From assembly GCF_023520795.1 (NCBI RefSeq), contig NZ_CP046605.1, positions 2,153,438 through 2,217,437 on the forward strand: a stretch of DNA of 64,000 nucleotides, given 5' to 3'. Origin of the DNA: Corynebacterium accolens (GTDB taxonomy: Bacteria > Actinomycetota > Actinomycetes > Mycobacteriales > Mycobacteriaceae). Below are positions 42,180 through 51,141 of this stretch, piece by piece (the first letter of the stretch is position 1; every line of letters begins with the position of its first letter). The notes beneath the pieces are model-generated. The model made no database searches. It worked only from the letters and a program-made list of their open reading frames with translations, and was not told the origin of the DNA. A program made the translations under genes and the position numbers.

Positions 42180-44246
42180 CTACTCCCCCTGCCGCGGCCC
42201 CGACTCGTCCTGGCAGTCTTTATCGCGTGCAGCGGCTGGGCCACTGGTGTTTCTGGAACGACCTCGAGAAGAATCTCTGGATGGACCCGTGGACGAGCCT
42301 TCGGCTGAACCTTCGGCCGCGTCTTTGGCCGCACCTTCGGCCGTATCTTTGGCCGCGTTCTTGGCCGCGTCTTTGCCCGGGCCTGGGGAGGCATCGCCGA
42401 GGCCGCCGCTGAAAGAGCCGCCAAAAGCGCTGCCAAAAGTGTCACCGAAGATGGAAGCCTCCCCGAATTGCCGGCGCGGCAGGCGGGCGGCGCCTGAATC
42501 GGGGGTGGGGCGCTCATTGCCATCGGCAATGGCATCGACCTCGTCCGCCCCAATCGCCGTGTGCTCAACCGGGCCGCGGGTCTCGGAGTACGTGCGCGAC
42601 GGCATATCCAATGGTTCCTCCGGCCTTTGGATGACCGGCCGGGAAAACTCCGGCTGTCCCACCGACGTTGTGCCTCCCACTGCTTCAACCACAGGCGCGG
42701 CGGGAATTTCCCTGGCTGGGTCTAGGTCCTCGAGGTGAATGGTGTGCACGGAGGAGGAGCGGGGTGGGAGGACGCGGGCGGCATCGGCAAGCAATGCCAA
42801 GGGCGGGAGCATTGCTTCCCAATCCGCGGTGCGCGAATGCTTGGTGGTTTGCGCCAAAACCCACTCGGTTTCCAGCCACAGCGCCGACACCACTTCCGGC
42901 ATGCGCTGCAGCGCGATGCGCACGCGCTCGTCCACCATCCGCTCCGTCACGCCGCGATCGGAGGAATATACCTCAAACCCCTCGATGTTCATGGCCAAAA
43001 GCAGATCCTCCGACATCTCGGGCTCTTGGCTGTCGAAGCGCTGGAAATCAATGACCACATCCGATGCCGCCCCCGTCCTCATCGCCATCACATTGACGCC
43101 GTCGATATCCATCAGCAGCATTTCGTGGCCGTACACATTGCCGGCGACGATGTCTTTCGGCGCGGCGCCAGAGGAGGCGACTCCCCTCGTCCATTCATCG
43201 ACAAGGTACTGGTCCGACTTCATGTACTCAAAGCCCCGGGTTTCCGCCCAGTTCTTGCGCTCCCGGCGAATGGTGCCAGGGATAAGCGGCCGCGGCCTTC
43301 CCACAGGTTTAGGCTTCGCGTGAGCTTCCGGTTGCTCTTCAGTTCCCTTCTGGCCCGCCTCGTCGGAGGAGGCATCCGCATCCGATTCCGTATCTTCAGC
43401 TGAGTCCGCAGCAGGGTGAATGCCAGAGCCTGCGCCAGTTTCCGCGGCCTTTTCAGTGTTGCCTGCGGTGTGAGCACTGTCGACGCTCTCGTTAGTGCCG
43501 TCAGTGTCGTTGCTGTCGTTGCTGTCGATACTGCCGTTGCTGCTGGCCCTGCCGGCACCGTCTGCGCCGGATGCAGGGCCTGCGGTTGTGGCGTCGGTTG
43601 TGTTGCCCTTTACGACATCATTTTCCGAAAGAGCTTCGGACTCGCTGGCACGGCGGGTGTCGCTGGCGCTGCGGTGCGCATCGTCTGCAGTGCGATGGTG
43701 ACGCCCTGAAGAGGTAGCGGAGGAAGAATCGGATTCAATATCGGGGGACGGCGAGTACTTTGCCGCGAAACTGGAGGAGGATTCAGCACCGGCTTCATCT
43801 TCAGGTTCTGCGACCGCATCGGTGTCTGGGGCGCCTTCGGTGTCCGCAGTGCCTTCGGTGTCTGGGGTGCCTTCGGCATCCTGGTCACTGCCGTCAGCAT
43901 GGTCAGTGTCGTCAGTGTGATCAGTGTGAGTAGCTGCGCGAAAAGGCGCGCCCTGGTCTTCCCGAGTGCCCAATTCTACCCAGGTGTCCTGGTCTCCTTG
44001 GGCGTCCTGGTCTTTCCCGTTGTGTTGGGGCTTCTCGCCTTGAGATTGTTCCGCCGCCGAATTATCGGAATCGCCTGCAGCGGTGTCCTGCCGCTGGGTA
44101 TCCGTGTCGTGGTGGAAATCGGTGTCCTGCTGGGATGCGGTGTCTCGCTGGGCATCGGTGGCGCGCTGCGTGCGGTCGTAGTACAGCAAAAAGCCACCGG
44201 CGAAGCCGAGTACGAGCGCGAAAATCAGGAGTAAAGAAGCCATCAT
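42180..44246 (-). CDS. Large membrane-anchored acidic protein, conserved domain at C-terminal half
   Basis: 688 residues. One membrane helix at about 3-22 is followed by a very long acidic, Asp/Ser/Thr/Ala-rich region (25-330) with short repeats such as DTEGTADTEGAPDT. A globular domain lies at about 340-540 (NWAETRGFEYMKSDQYLVDEW, NVYGHEMLLMDIDGVNVMAMR, DERVRIALQRMPEVVSALWLE). The last 100 residues are again low-complexity, with AAKDAAEG-type repeats. I do not recognise the domain beyond its conservation next to pyrE in corynebacteria. The start is one of two adjacent ATGs after GGGAG. A TTA-rich hairpin precedes it. Confidence 0.7.
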   Translation of the reverse strand: MMASLLLIFALVLGFAGGFLLYYDRTQRATDAQRDTASQQDTDFHHDTDTQRQDTAAGDSDNSAAEQSQGEKPQHNGKDQDAQGDQDTWVELGTREDQGAPFRAATHTDHTDDTDHADGSDQDAEGTPDTEGTADTEGAPDTDAVAEPEDEAGAESSSSFAAKYSPSPDIESDSSSATSSGRHHRTADDAHRSASDTRRASESEALSENDVVKGNTTDATTAGPASGADGAGRASSNGSIDSNDSNDTDGTNESVDSAHTAGNTEKAAETGAGSGIHPAADSAEDTESDADASSDEAGQKGTEEQPEAHAKPKPVGRPRPLIPGTIRRERKNWAETRGFEYMKSDQYLVDEWTRGVASSGAAPKDIVAGNVYGHEMLLMDIDGVNVMAMRTGAASDVVIDFQRFDSQEPEMSEDLLLAMNIEGFEVYSSDRGVTERMVDERVRIALQRMPEVVSALWLETEWVLAQTTKHSRTADWEAMLPPLALLADAARVLPPRSSSVHTIHLEDLDPAREIPAAPVVEAVGGTTSVGQPEFSRPVIQRPEEPLDMPSRTYSETRGPVEHTAIGADEVDAIADGNERPTPDSGAARLPRRQFGEASIFGDTFGSAFGGSFSGGLGDASPGPGKDAAKNAAKDTAEGAAKDAAEGSAEGSSTGPSRDSSRGRSRNTSGPAAARDKDCQDESGPRQGE

Positions 44247-44261
44247 CTCCCGATAATAATA

Positions 44262-44289
44262 GGTACCGGCACCCCACGGTGCCGGTACC
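44262..44289 (-). terminator. Strong hairpin after the rhodanese-like gene
   Basis: A perfect 12-bp stem (GGTACCGGCACC with GGTGCCGGTACC) has a four-base loop. On the minus strand it is followed by a TATTATTAT run. It lies 28 bases after the sulfurtransferase stop and just upstream of the large acidic protein gene. Confidence 0.9.
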
Positions 44290-44316
44290 AGTCGGAGTCG
44301 GAGCGATTAATTGGGA

Positions 44317-45174
44317 TTAATCGTTAACCGAAGTCCTATCCCCGCGTTCCACCGGGTTGGTCGGGTCTGCAGACCACTGCGACCAGCCGCCGATGTAGTG
44401 GCGCAGGCCGGTGAATCCGGCGTCTTCCATCGCCGCGAGGGCCAGCGCGGAGTGGTTGCCCGAGCCGGAATAGATGATTGCGTCCTTGGTGTTTTCCTGG
44501 GTCAATCCGGCCGCGGCCAGCACCTCACGGATTTCATCCGGAGACTTCAACGTGCGCACCCCATCGTTGTGGAAGAGGCGCTCGGGAATATTGACCGCAC
44601 CGGGGATGTGGCCTGCCTTCAAATCTAGGTTTTCGCGGCGACCGGCAAAGCGGTTGCTGGAGCGCGTATCGATGAGGACGCCATCATGCTTGCGGACGTC
44701 ATCGATCGAGGCGGTCTGCAGCTGGCCAGGAGTGACCTCGAACGTGGAGCCGACCGCAATATTGCCCGGGCCCGTGAGAGTCTGGTAACCGTGCGCGAGC
44801 CAGTTTTCCAAGCCGCCGTCGAGGATGCGCACATCCGTCAGGCCTGCCCAGCGCAGCGTCCACCACGCGCGGCCGGCGAACAGCCCGCGGCCCTCGTCAT
44901 AGACCACCACGGGGCGGTCTTCCTGCAGGCCCCAAGAACGGATCCAGGACTGCAACTTGTCTTCATCGGGAAGCGGGTTGCGGCCATTGCGCGAGCCGGG
45001 AAGGCCGACGAAGGCCGCGCCGGTATCGCCAAACAGCGCGGTGGGAATGTGCTGGGAAGCAAAGTCGATGAAGCTTTGGCCCGTCTTGGGCTGCCAGTGG
45101 GTGCCGAGGAGGGTGAAACGATCGCCGTGGTAGATGGATTCTTTGAGTTCCTGCGGGGAAACTAAAATGCTCAT
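44317..45174 (-). CDS. Rhodanese-family protein (thiosulfate sulfurtransferase-like) with Ser in place of catalytic Cys
   Basis: 285 residues with two rhodanese domains. The first (1-145) is the inactive structural half with VYDEGRGLFAGRAWWTLRWAG. The second (150-285) has DTRSSNRFAG, AGHIPGAVNIP and the active-site loop, which reads IIYSGSGNHSAL. Active enzymes carry Cys at the Ser position (typically YCGSGV), so classical sulfur transfer through a persulfide is not expected. The codon is TCC, read from the sequence at this locus. The gene lies 44 bases downstream of clpB and may be in the same transcript. Confidence 0.8.
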   Translation of the reverse strand: MSILVSPQELKESIYHGDRFTLLGTHWQPKTGQSFIDFASQHIPTALFGDTGAAFVGLPGSRNGRNPLPDEDKLQSWIRSWGLQEDRPVVVYDEGRGLFAGRAWWTLRWAGLTDVRILDGGLENWLAHGYQTLTGPGNIAVGSTFEVTPGQLQTASIDDVRKHDGVLIDTRSSNRFAGRRENLDLKAGHIPGAVNIPERLFHNDGVRTLKSPDEIREVLAAAGLTQENTKDAIIYSGSGNHSALALAAMEDAGFTGLRHYIGGWSQWSADPTNPVERGDRTSVND

Positions 45175-45218
45175 GCCTTCCAGTCTAAAGGCATGAGCAT
45201 TATTTTTCGCCCGGTAAT

Positions 45219-47774
45219 TTAGCGAGCGGAGATATCCAGCTCCGCGCCGCCATCGGCGACATCGACGTGGACGGTATCGCCATCGGCAATGTCACCGGCC
45301 AAAAGCTTCTTCGCTAGCTTGTCACCGATAGCCTGCTGGATGGTCCGGCGCAGCGGGCGGGCGCCGTAGGCGGGGTCATAGCCGCGGTCAGCCAACCAGG
45401 ACTTGGCGGAATCGGATACCTGCAGCGTCAAGCGCCGGGCCTCCAAACGCTCGGTGAGACCGCGCAGCTGGATGTCCACGATGCCGCGCAGCAGTTCCTC
45501 CGACAGCGGCTCGAACATCACCACGTCATCGAGGCGGTTGATGAACTCCGGCTTGAAGGCCCGCTTTACGGCCTCCATGGTCTCGTCCTTCGTACCGCCG
45601 GCGCCCAGGTTGGACGTCAGGATGATGACGGTATTGCGGAAGTCGACGGTGCGCCCCTGGCCATCGGTAAGCCGCCCCTCATCCAGGACCTGGAGGAGGA
45701 CGTCGAAGACGTCGGGGTGGGCCTTTTCCACTTCGTCGAAAAGCACGAGCGTATAAGGCCGACGCCGCACGGCCTCGGTGAGCTGGCCGCCGGCCTCGTG
45801 GCCGACGTATCCCGGAGGGGCACCAACGAGCCGGGAGACGGAGTGCTTCTCGCCATACTCAGACATATCGATGCGCACCATGGCGGATTCATCGTCGAAG
45901 AGGAAGTCCGCCAGCGCCTTCGCCAGCTCCGTCTTACCCACGCCGGTGGGGCCGAGGAAGAGGAAGGAGCCGGTCGGGCGGTTGGGGTCAGCCACGCCCG
46001 CGCGGGAGCGACGCACGGCATCGGAAACAGCGGTCACGGCCTCGCGCTGGCCGACGACCCTCTCACCCAACACCGATTCCATGTTCAGCAGCTTCTCGGT
46101 CTCGCCCTGCAGCATCTTGCCGGCGGGAATGCCGGTCCACGCGGAGACGACCTCCGCGATGGTATCCGGGCTGACCTCCTCATCCAGCATGGTATTGCGC
46201 TGGGCAGCGGCCTTTTCCTCGGCTGCTGCCAGGTCCTTTTCCAGCGGCGGTATCTTGCCGTAGTTGATCTCGGAGGCTAGGGCGAGGTCGCCGTCGCGCT
46301 CGGCAATTTCTGCTTGGCGGCGAAGATCGTCGAGCTCCTCCTTAATATCCTGCACGTCATCGATGGCCTTCTTCTCGTTGGCCCAGCGCGCCTTGAGCTC
46401 GCCGAGTTTTTCGCGCTGGTCCGCGAGCTCGCCCTGCAGGGCGGCCAGGCGGTCCTTGGAGGCGGCGTCGGATTCCTTCTTCAGCGCGAGCTCCTCGATC
46501 TCCATGCGGCGAACGATGCGCTCGAGCTCATCGATTTCCTGCGGCGAGGAGTCGATTTCCATGCGCAGACGGGAGCCAGCCTCATCGACTAGGTCGATGG
46601 CCTTGTCCGGCAGGAAGCGGTTGGTGATGTAGCGGTTCGATAGCTCCGCTGCAGACACCAAGGCGGAGTCCATGATGCGCACGCCGTGGTGCACCTCGTA
46701 GCGCTCCTTGAGCCCGCGCAGGATACCGATGGTGTCTTCCACGGACGGCTCTGCGGCGTAGACCTGCTGGAAACGGCGCTCGAGGGCGGCGTCCTTTTCG
46801 ATGTACTTGCGGTACTCATCCAACGTGGTTGCACCGACGAGGCGCAACTCACCGCGGGCCAGCATGGGCTTAATCATGTTGCCAGCATCCATGGAGCCTT
46901 CGCCGGTAGCGCCGGCGCCGACGATGGTGTGCAACTCATCGATGAAGGTGATGATTTCGCCCTCAGATTGCTTGATTTCATCCAGCACAGCCTTAAGGCG
47001 CTCTTCGAACTCGCCGCGGAACTTGGCGCCGGCGACCATGGAGCCGAGGTCCAGGCTGATGAGCGTCTTGCCCTTCAGGGACTCGGGGACGTCGCCAGCC
47101 ACGATGCGCCGGGCCAGGCCCTCGACGATCGCAGTCTTGCCGACGCCCGGTTCACCAATCAACACCGGATTATTCTTCGTCCGGCGCGAGAGCACCTGGA
47201 CGACGCGCCGGATTTCCTGATCGCGCCCGATGACCGGGTCGATCTTGCCCTCGCGCGCCCGCGCGGTGAGGTCGGTGGCATACTTTTCCAGGGCCTGGAA
47301 TTGGTCCTCCGGGTTCTCCGAGGTCACCTTGGCGGCCCCGCGCACGGAGGGGAAGGCGCCCTTGATGGCGTCGTAGGTTGCGCCGCGGCCGGTCAGCAAC
47401 TCGGCGGCGTCGGTCTTCGAACCGGCGATAGCGGCGAGGAGGACTTCGGTGGACACGAACTCATCGCCAAGCTCGCCCGCCAATTCCTGCGACTTGGTCA
47501 GTACGTTTAAGCCATCCCGGTTGAATTGCGGGTTGGACATATTGGAGCCCTCGGCGCTGGGATAAGAGTTAACCAGCTCGCGCGCTTCCTTCAGCACGGT
47601 ATCCGGGTCAACGCCGGTGGCCTTGAGTACCGGCGCGGCGATGCCGCCTTCCTGCCCAAGGATAGCCGCCAGCAGGTGCGCCGGGCGGATATCCGGGTTG
47701 CCATTCGCAGACGCAGTCTGCAGGGCTTCCTGCAGCGCCTCTTGTGTTTTAGTGGTGGGGTTAAAAGAACTCAT
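45219..47774 (-). CDS. clpB: ATP-dependent chaperone ClpB
   Basis: 851 residues. It has an N-terminal double Clp repeat (1-145), the first AAA+ module with Walker A GEPGVGKT, a coiled-coil middle domain (about 400-520), and the second AAA+ module with Walker A GPTGVGKT and [17 protein letters not shown] pore-region sequence. No ClpP-binding loop is present, as expected for a disaggregase. It works with DnaK, DnaJ and GrpE to resolve protein aggregates. GAAGGAGAAA precedes the ATG. Two HAIR-like boxes and a SigH-like promoter lie upstream, so it should be heat- and oxidant-induced. Confidence 0.97.
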   Translation of the reverse strand: MSSFNPTTKTQEALQEALQTASANGNPDIRPAHLLAAILGQEGGIAAPVLKATGVDPDTVLKEARELVNSYPSAEGSNMSNPQFNRDGLNVLTKSQELAGELGDEFVSTEVLLAAIAGSKTDAAELLTGRGATYDAIKGAFPSVRGAAKVTSENPEDQFQALEKYATDLTARAREGKIDPVIGRDQEIRRVVQVLSRRTKNNPVLIGEPGVGKTAIVEGLARRIVAGDVPESLKGKTLISLDLGSMVAGAKFRGEFEERLKAVLDEIKQSEGEIITFIDELHTIVGAGATGEGSMDAGNMIKPMLARGELRLVGATTLDEYRKYIEKDAALERRFQQVYAAEPSVEDTIGILRGLKERYEVHHGVRIMDSALVSAAELSNRYITNRFLPDKAIDLVDEAGSRLRMEIDSSPQEIDELERIVRRMEIEELALKKESDAASKDRLAALQGELADQREKLGELKARWANEKKAIDDVQDIKEELDDLRRQAEIAERDGDLALASEINYGKIPPLEKDLAAAEEKAAAQRNTMLDEEVSPDTIAEVVSAWTGIPAGKMLQGETEKLLNMESVLGERVVGQREAVTAVSDAVRRSRAGVADPNRPTGSFLFLGPTGVGKTELAKALADFLFDDESAMVRIDMSEYGEKHSVSRLVGAPPGYVGHEAGGQLTEAVRRRPYTLVLFDEVEKAHPDVFDVLLQVLDEGRLTDGQGRTVDFRNTVIILTSNLGAGGTKDETMEAVKRAFKPEFINRLDDVVMFEPLSEELLRGIVDIQLRGLTERLEARRLTLQVSDSAKSWLADRGYDPAYGARPLRRTIQQAIGDKLAKKLLAGDIADGDTVHVDVADGGAELDISAR

Positions 47775-47825
47775 GTGTACGTTTCTCCTTCTAAGATTTA
47801 TTCGTCCATTTTAAGGATTCACTTG

Positions 47826-47855
47826 GTATAACGCACATAAAGTTGAGCCTATTCC
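47826..47855 (-). promoter_or_regulatory. SigH-type promoter of clpB
   Basis: On the minus strand, GGAATA and GTTATAC are spaced by 17 bases, matching the actinobacterial SigH consensus (GGAAT at -35, GTT at -10). It lies 52-81 bases before the clpB start. The -35 hexamer lies inside a HAIR-like box, so HspR binding would block SigH access. Confidence 0.65.
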
Positions 47856-47862
47856 ACTCAAC
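47842..47862. promoter_or_regulatory. HAIR-like HspR box 1 upstream of clpB
   Basis: GTTGAGC, seven bases, ACTCAAC. This fits the HspR-associated inverted repeat consensus CTTGAGT-N7-ACTCAAG with only outer-base deviations. It overlaps the -35 element of the clpB promoter. Confidence 0.8.
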
Positions 47863-47870
47863 CCAAATTT

Positions 47871-47891
47871 TTTGAGTCCACCCGGCTCAAC
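47871..47891. promoter_or_regulatory. HAIR-like HspR box 2 upstream of clpB
   Basis: TTTGAGT, seven bases, GCTCAAC. This is a second box, 29 bases from the first, on the far side from clpB. Two boxes in this spacing suggest cooperative repression. Confidence 0.7.
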
Positions 47892-48103
47892 TTCCCACGC
47901 TATGCTCCCCAGCGTTGCCGCCATGCAGCAAAAGTTCTACCCAAGTCCTGCCGGCATAGGAGTGAGCACGCCGCACTGCCGAAGCTGGGTTCAAACCGGG
48001 TTCCAGCGAGGCAGAGAGGTTCCGGCCGACAACCTCCATGAGGCGGGAAGTTTGCAGCCGACGGCCTGAGCGTGACGGAGCCCCAGCAGGGCGCGGCACG
48101 ACA
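47892..48103. other. Unexplained GC-rich intergenic block
   Basis: About 210 bases between the clpB regulatory region and the symporter terminator. Short frames occur on both strands (65 codons plus, 78 codons minus), but neither has a clear ribosome binding site or family resemblance. Several local stems are visible, such as GAGGTT/AACCTC near 48015-48035 and CTATGC/GCATAG at 47900-47960. It does not match the conserved cores of RNase P, tmRNA, SRP RNA or the common riboswitches that I know. It is a candidate for an unannotated RNA. Confidence 0.4.
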
Positions 48104-48142
48104 AAGCCGGGCCACCACACCAAAAATGTGGGAGCCCGGCTT
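48104..48142 (-). terminator. Terminator after the glutamate symporter gene
   Basis: AAGCCGGGC pairs with GCCCGGCTT and CCACA with TGTGG inside it, around a seven-base loop. On the minus strand it is followed by TTTGTC. It lies 36 bases after the symporter stop. Confidence 0.8.
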
Positions 48143-48177
48143 GCGCAGAGTAGCTGCGCAGGGTGGATTTGTGAAGG

Positions 48178-49554
48178 CTAGGTTTCTTGTTTCTGGCCCA
48201 CGTGGCCGATGCCCTCTTTGAAAATCGTGCCGCGCGGCGGAAGCAGACCCATGAATTTGAATGTCAGGTACACACCGATGGAAATGGCCAGCGAGACGGC
48301 ACCGAACGCGCCGGTAAATCCGTACATCACAGCCATCGGCGCGATAATGGTCCACGAAATCTCGAACGGGCCGAAGCCGATGTAGGCCATGCCGTATTCG
48401 GAAAGCGTGCCGGACTTCAGCTTCGGGTCGACGATCTTAAGCACGGCGATGCCGGTAGCCACGGTGGCCGTCGCCCAGCCCCAGCCGAAGATACCGCGCT
48501 CGATCCAACGCTCGCCAAAGAACTCGGCGGGGAACCACATCAGGAAGAAGCTACAGAAGATGGTGCCCAAAATAAACAGCACCAGCAGCGCCTGCCAGTA
48601 GGAAGCGATAGCAGCAGGAACGATGGCGGCCACACCGAAGGCAATGAGGTAGTCGGTAGCAGCACCGGAGATGGAGGATACGGAATCCTTATCCAGATAA
48701 TCCTCGGCACCGACGAAGTTCATGATGGCGCGGAAGATGAGGCCGATAACCATGGACATCGCAAAGAGCGGAATGGAAACATTTTCCCAAATGCTGGAAA
48801 TGCCCTTATTGACGCCGTACGCCGTCATGACCGTGAGGATGATGAAGCCGAAGTGCAGCGCTAGCGGCTCGATGGAAGAAGGGTTGGTGGTGGCGCGACC
48901 AAGGGAGGGGCGATCAGCCAGGTTCTTGATGTAGCCGCGGCGAATCTCTTCCGGCAGCTCCTTGGGCACGTAGGACACCTTGCCCTTGCGGATGCCCCAG
49001 TTACCAGCGATGACACCACCGATAATCGCGGCCAGCGTGCCGACGGTCGCGGAAGTAAAGCCCAATGACGCTGCCGCCTCGGCGCCGACGCCCTCCAGCG
49101 CGCCACCCACAGCGGCGGCCGTGCCGAAGCCACCGGTAAAGCCAACCGGCAGCATCATGCCGAACCAGTTGGGGGTATCAAAGACTGGGGCGAAGAAGAG
49201 CAGGCCGAGCACGATGAACAGGCCCCACTGGCCGGTGAACATCATGGTGGAATAGCCCCACATATTGCGCGCGCCCTTACCCATGTTGCCGCCGACTTCC
49301 ATGGAATAGGCCATCGAGGCAAAGACCACGGCGATGAGGATGGAGGTGTAGTCGCCGAGGTTATCGGAGAAGTTGATCCACCCCAGCACGTTGGGGCCGA
49401 CGAGCAGGCCGATCAGGCCGGCGGTAATGGGGGCAGGCAGCAATAAGTCCTGGAAGATAAACTTCACTTGGTGGCGCAAAATATTGCCGATGACCATGAG
49501 TAAGGAAATCCAACCCACGTCCAGCATGAGCGTATAAGCGGAAAAATCTTCCAT
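48178..49554 (-). CDS. gltS: Sodium/glutamate symporter (GltS family)
   Basis: 458 residues from the ATG at 49554, chosen because AGAAAGGA lies just upstream; an extended in-frame start 93 bases earlier adds a sequence with no family character. Around ten to twelve membrane helices are present, with two GltS reentrant-like glycine-rich segments (PVGFTGGFGTAAAVGGALEG, and AATDYLIAFGVAAIVPAAI). Family members import glutamate with Na+. It is longer than E. coli GltS (401 residues). It is a single-gene unit, divergent from the flavin oxidoreductase gene. Confidence 0.85.
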   Translation of the reverse strand: MEDFSAYTLMLDVGWISLLMVIGNILRHQVKFIFQDLLLPAPITAGLIGLLVGPNVLGWINFSDNLGDYTSILIAVVFASMAYSMEVGGNMGKGARNMWGYSTMMFTGQWGLFIVLGLLFFAPVFDTPNWFGMMLPVGFTGGFGTAAAVGGALEGVGAEAAASLGFTSATVGTLAAIIGGVIAGNWGIRKGKVSYVPKELPEEIRRGYIKNLADRPSLGRATTNPSSIEPLALHFGFIILTVMTAYGVNKGISSIWENVSIPLFAMSMVIGLIFRAIMNFVGAEDYLDKDSVSSISGAATDYLIAFGVAAIVPAAIASYWQALLVLFILGTIFCSFFLMWFPAEFFGERWIERGIFGWGWATATVATGIAVLKIVDPKLKSGTLSEYGMAYIGFGPFEISWTIIAPMAVMYGFTGAFGAVSLAISIGVYLTFKFMGLLPPRGTIFKEGIGHVGQKQET

Positions 49555-49685
49555 GGGAATCCTTTCTAGCTGTGCAGTTATGACAGGCCGCTCACTTGTA
49601 GAGAGCTCGCAGATAAAAAGTACATTACCTATCATGTAGTGAGCCACAACATACGGCGGATTTTCACCCCCGCTACAATGGCACG

Positions 49686-51029
49686 GTGGAGCACTACCTC
49701 AGCATCATCATCGGCGCGGGCCAGGCAGGCTTGGCGACGGCCCACCAGCTCACCTCCCGCGGCCTTATCCCCGCCCAAGACTTTTTGCTTATCGATGCCA
49801 ACCCCGCCCCCGGCGGCGCCTGGCGTCACCGGTGGGATTCCTTGACGCTGGGCAATGCCCACAACATCGCGGATCTGCCAGGCATGCCCGCCCCGCTTGC
49901 CGATGCCTCCTCCCCCGCCTCCCACGTAGTCGCCGCCTACTACGGCGCCTACGAGGACAAGTTCCAGCTGCGACCCTACCGCCCGGCGCGCGTCCGCAGC
50001 GTCCGCCCCCTGCCCGGCACGCACAGCGCGCGCAATCTCCACGGCGCGCTCGGCCCGCGCGATGAGCGCGCAACAGAGAACCCAGACGAGCCACGCAGTG
50101 TGCACGCTTCGCACGGCGAGCGCGATCCGCGGGGCGCGTTCCTCGTGACGCTGGAGTCCGGCGAGCAGTTTTCCGCGGACGCCATCGTTAACGCCACCGG
50201 CACGTGGGATAGGCCGTATATTCCTTATATTCCGGGCATCGGCAGTTTCGGCGGGCACCAACTGCACACCAAGGACTATTCGGCGGCGGAGGATTTTGCA
50301 GGCCAGCACGTATTGGTCGTCGGCGGTGGGCTATCCGCGGTGCAGTTCTTATTGGAGCTTGAGGGCATCGCGCAAACCACTTGGGCCACGCGGCGGGCAC
50401 CGGATTTTACGGACACGGAGTTCGATAAGCAGTGGGGCTTGGATGTGGAAAAGAAGGTCCGCGAGCGGGTCTTTAGCGGCAATCCACCGGCCTCGGTGGT
50501 CTCGACCACCGGGATTCCGCCCTGGCAGGAATACCTGGATGCAGTCGAGCGCGGCGTTTTGGTCTCGCGCGGCATGTTCAATGCCATTGATGCGACCGGC
50601 GTGTGGTTTGGCGAGGCTGCGACGAGCAGCAGGACTGCGGCGAGCGACGGGGCGGCCACGGGTGGCAGGACTGCGGCGAGCGATGAATCTACGGCGCACT
50701 GTGAGACGGTGGCGGACGGCGACGGTGCTGTGAGCGGTGGGTTTGTGGGGGCATCGGAAAGCGGGGCGGCATGGCAGCCGTACCCGGCGGGCACGCACCT
50801 GGCGGTGGACGTCATCTTTTGGAATACCGGTTTTCGTCCGGTACTCGACCACCTGGCGCCGTTGCATTTGCGCTCGCACAAGGGCGGGATTGTCATGCGT
50901 AACGAGGTCTCGCCTGCCGCGAACCCGCGGGTTTTCCTCGCCGGATATGGATCGACCGCCTCGACGGTGGGGGCGACGCGCGCGGGGCGCTTGGCTGCGT
51001 GCGAAGTCATCAAGGCGCTGGAACTGTAG
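49686..51029 (+). CDS. FAD-dependent, flavin monooxygenase-like oxidoreductase
   Basis: 447 residues from a GTG start. The FAD-binding motif IGAGQAGLATAHQL is at the N-terminus, followed by GAWRHRWDSLTLGNAHNI, typical of flavin monooxygenases. A second nucleotide motif VLVVGGGLSAVQFL is near 208, and ATGTWDRPYIP plus VIFWNTGFRPVLDHLAPLHL are further family marks. Two low-complexity insertions are unusual: residues about 105-145 and an Ala/Ser/Thr-rich stretch near 312-360, the latter carrying a 36-bp tandem DNA repeat. The substrate is unknown. No clear ribosome binding site is visible. Confidence 0.8.
   Translation: MEHYLSIIIGAGQAGLATAHQLTSRGLIPAQDFLLIDANPAPGGAWRHRWDSLTLGNAHNIADLPGMPAPLADASSPASHVVAAYYGAYEDKFQLRPYRPARVRSVRPLPGTHSARNLHGALGPRDERATENPDEPRSVHASHGERDPRGAFLVTLESGEQFSADAIVNATGTWDRPYIPYIPGIGSFGGHQLHTKDYSAAEDFAGQHVLVVGGGLSAVQFLLELEGIAQTTWATRRAPDFTDTEFDKQWGLDVEKKVRERVFSGNPPASVVSTTGIPPWQEYLDAVERGVLVSRGMFNAIDATGVWFGEAATSSRTAASDGAATGGRTAASDESTAHCETVADGDGAVSGGFVGASESGAAWQPYPAGTHLAVDVIFWNTGFRPVLDHLAPLHLRSHKGGIVMRNEVSPAANPRVFLAGYGSTASTVGATRAGRLAACEVIKALEL
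50630..50683 (+). repeat. 36-bp tandem repeat within the flavin oxidoreductase gene
   Basis: CAGGACTGCGGCGAGCGA occurs at 50630-50647 and again at 50666-50683. The period of 36 bases keeps frame and makes the Ser/Arg/Thr/Ala-rich insertion. Confidence 0.7.
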
Positions 51030-51141
51030 CGCGGGGACGATAGAGCAGGCGCCGATGGAGCGGGCGCCGCTCCCCACCAAAAGGCAGGCGCGGGGTGAAA
51101 GTGCGAAATAGAGGCAAGCAAGCACACTAGAATGGGAAAAC

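Noticed and set aside
47872-48123. Short ORFs on both strands in the GC-rich block by clpB
   Set aside because: No ribosome binding site, they overlap the HspR box or the terminator, and neither resembles a protein family.
49621-49638. TACAT-N8-ATGTA inverted repeat between the symporter and flavin oxidoreductase genes
   Set aside because: Arms are only five bases, expected by chance, and no known operator fits.
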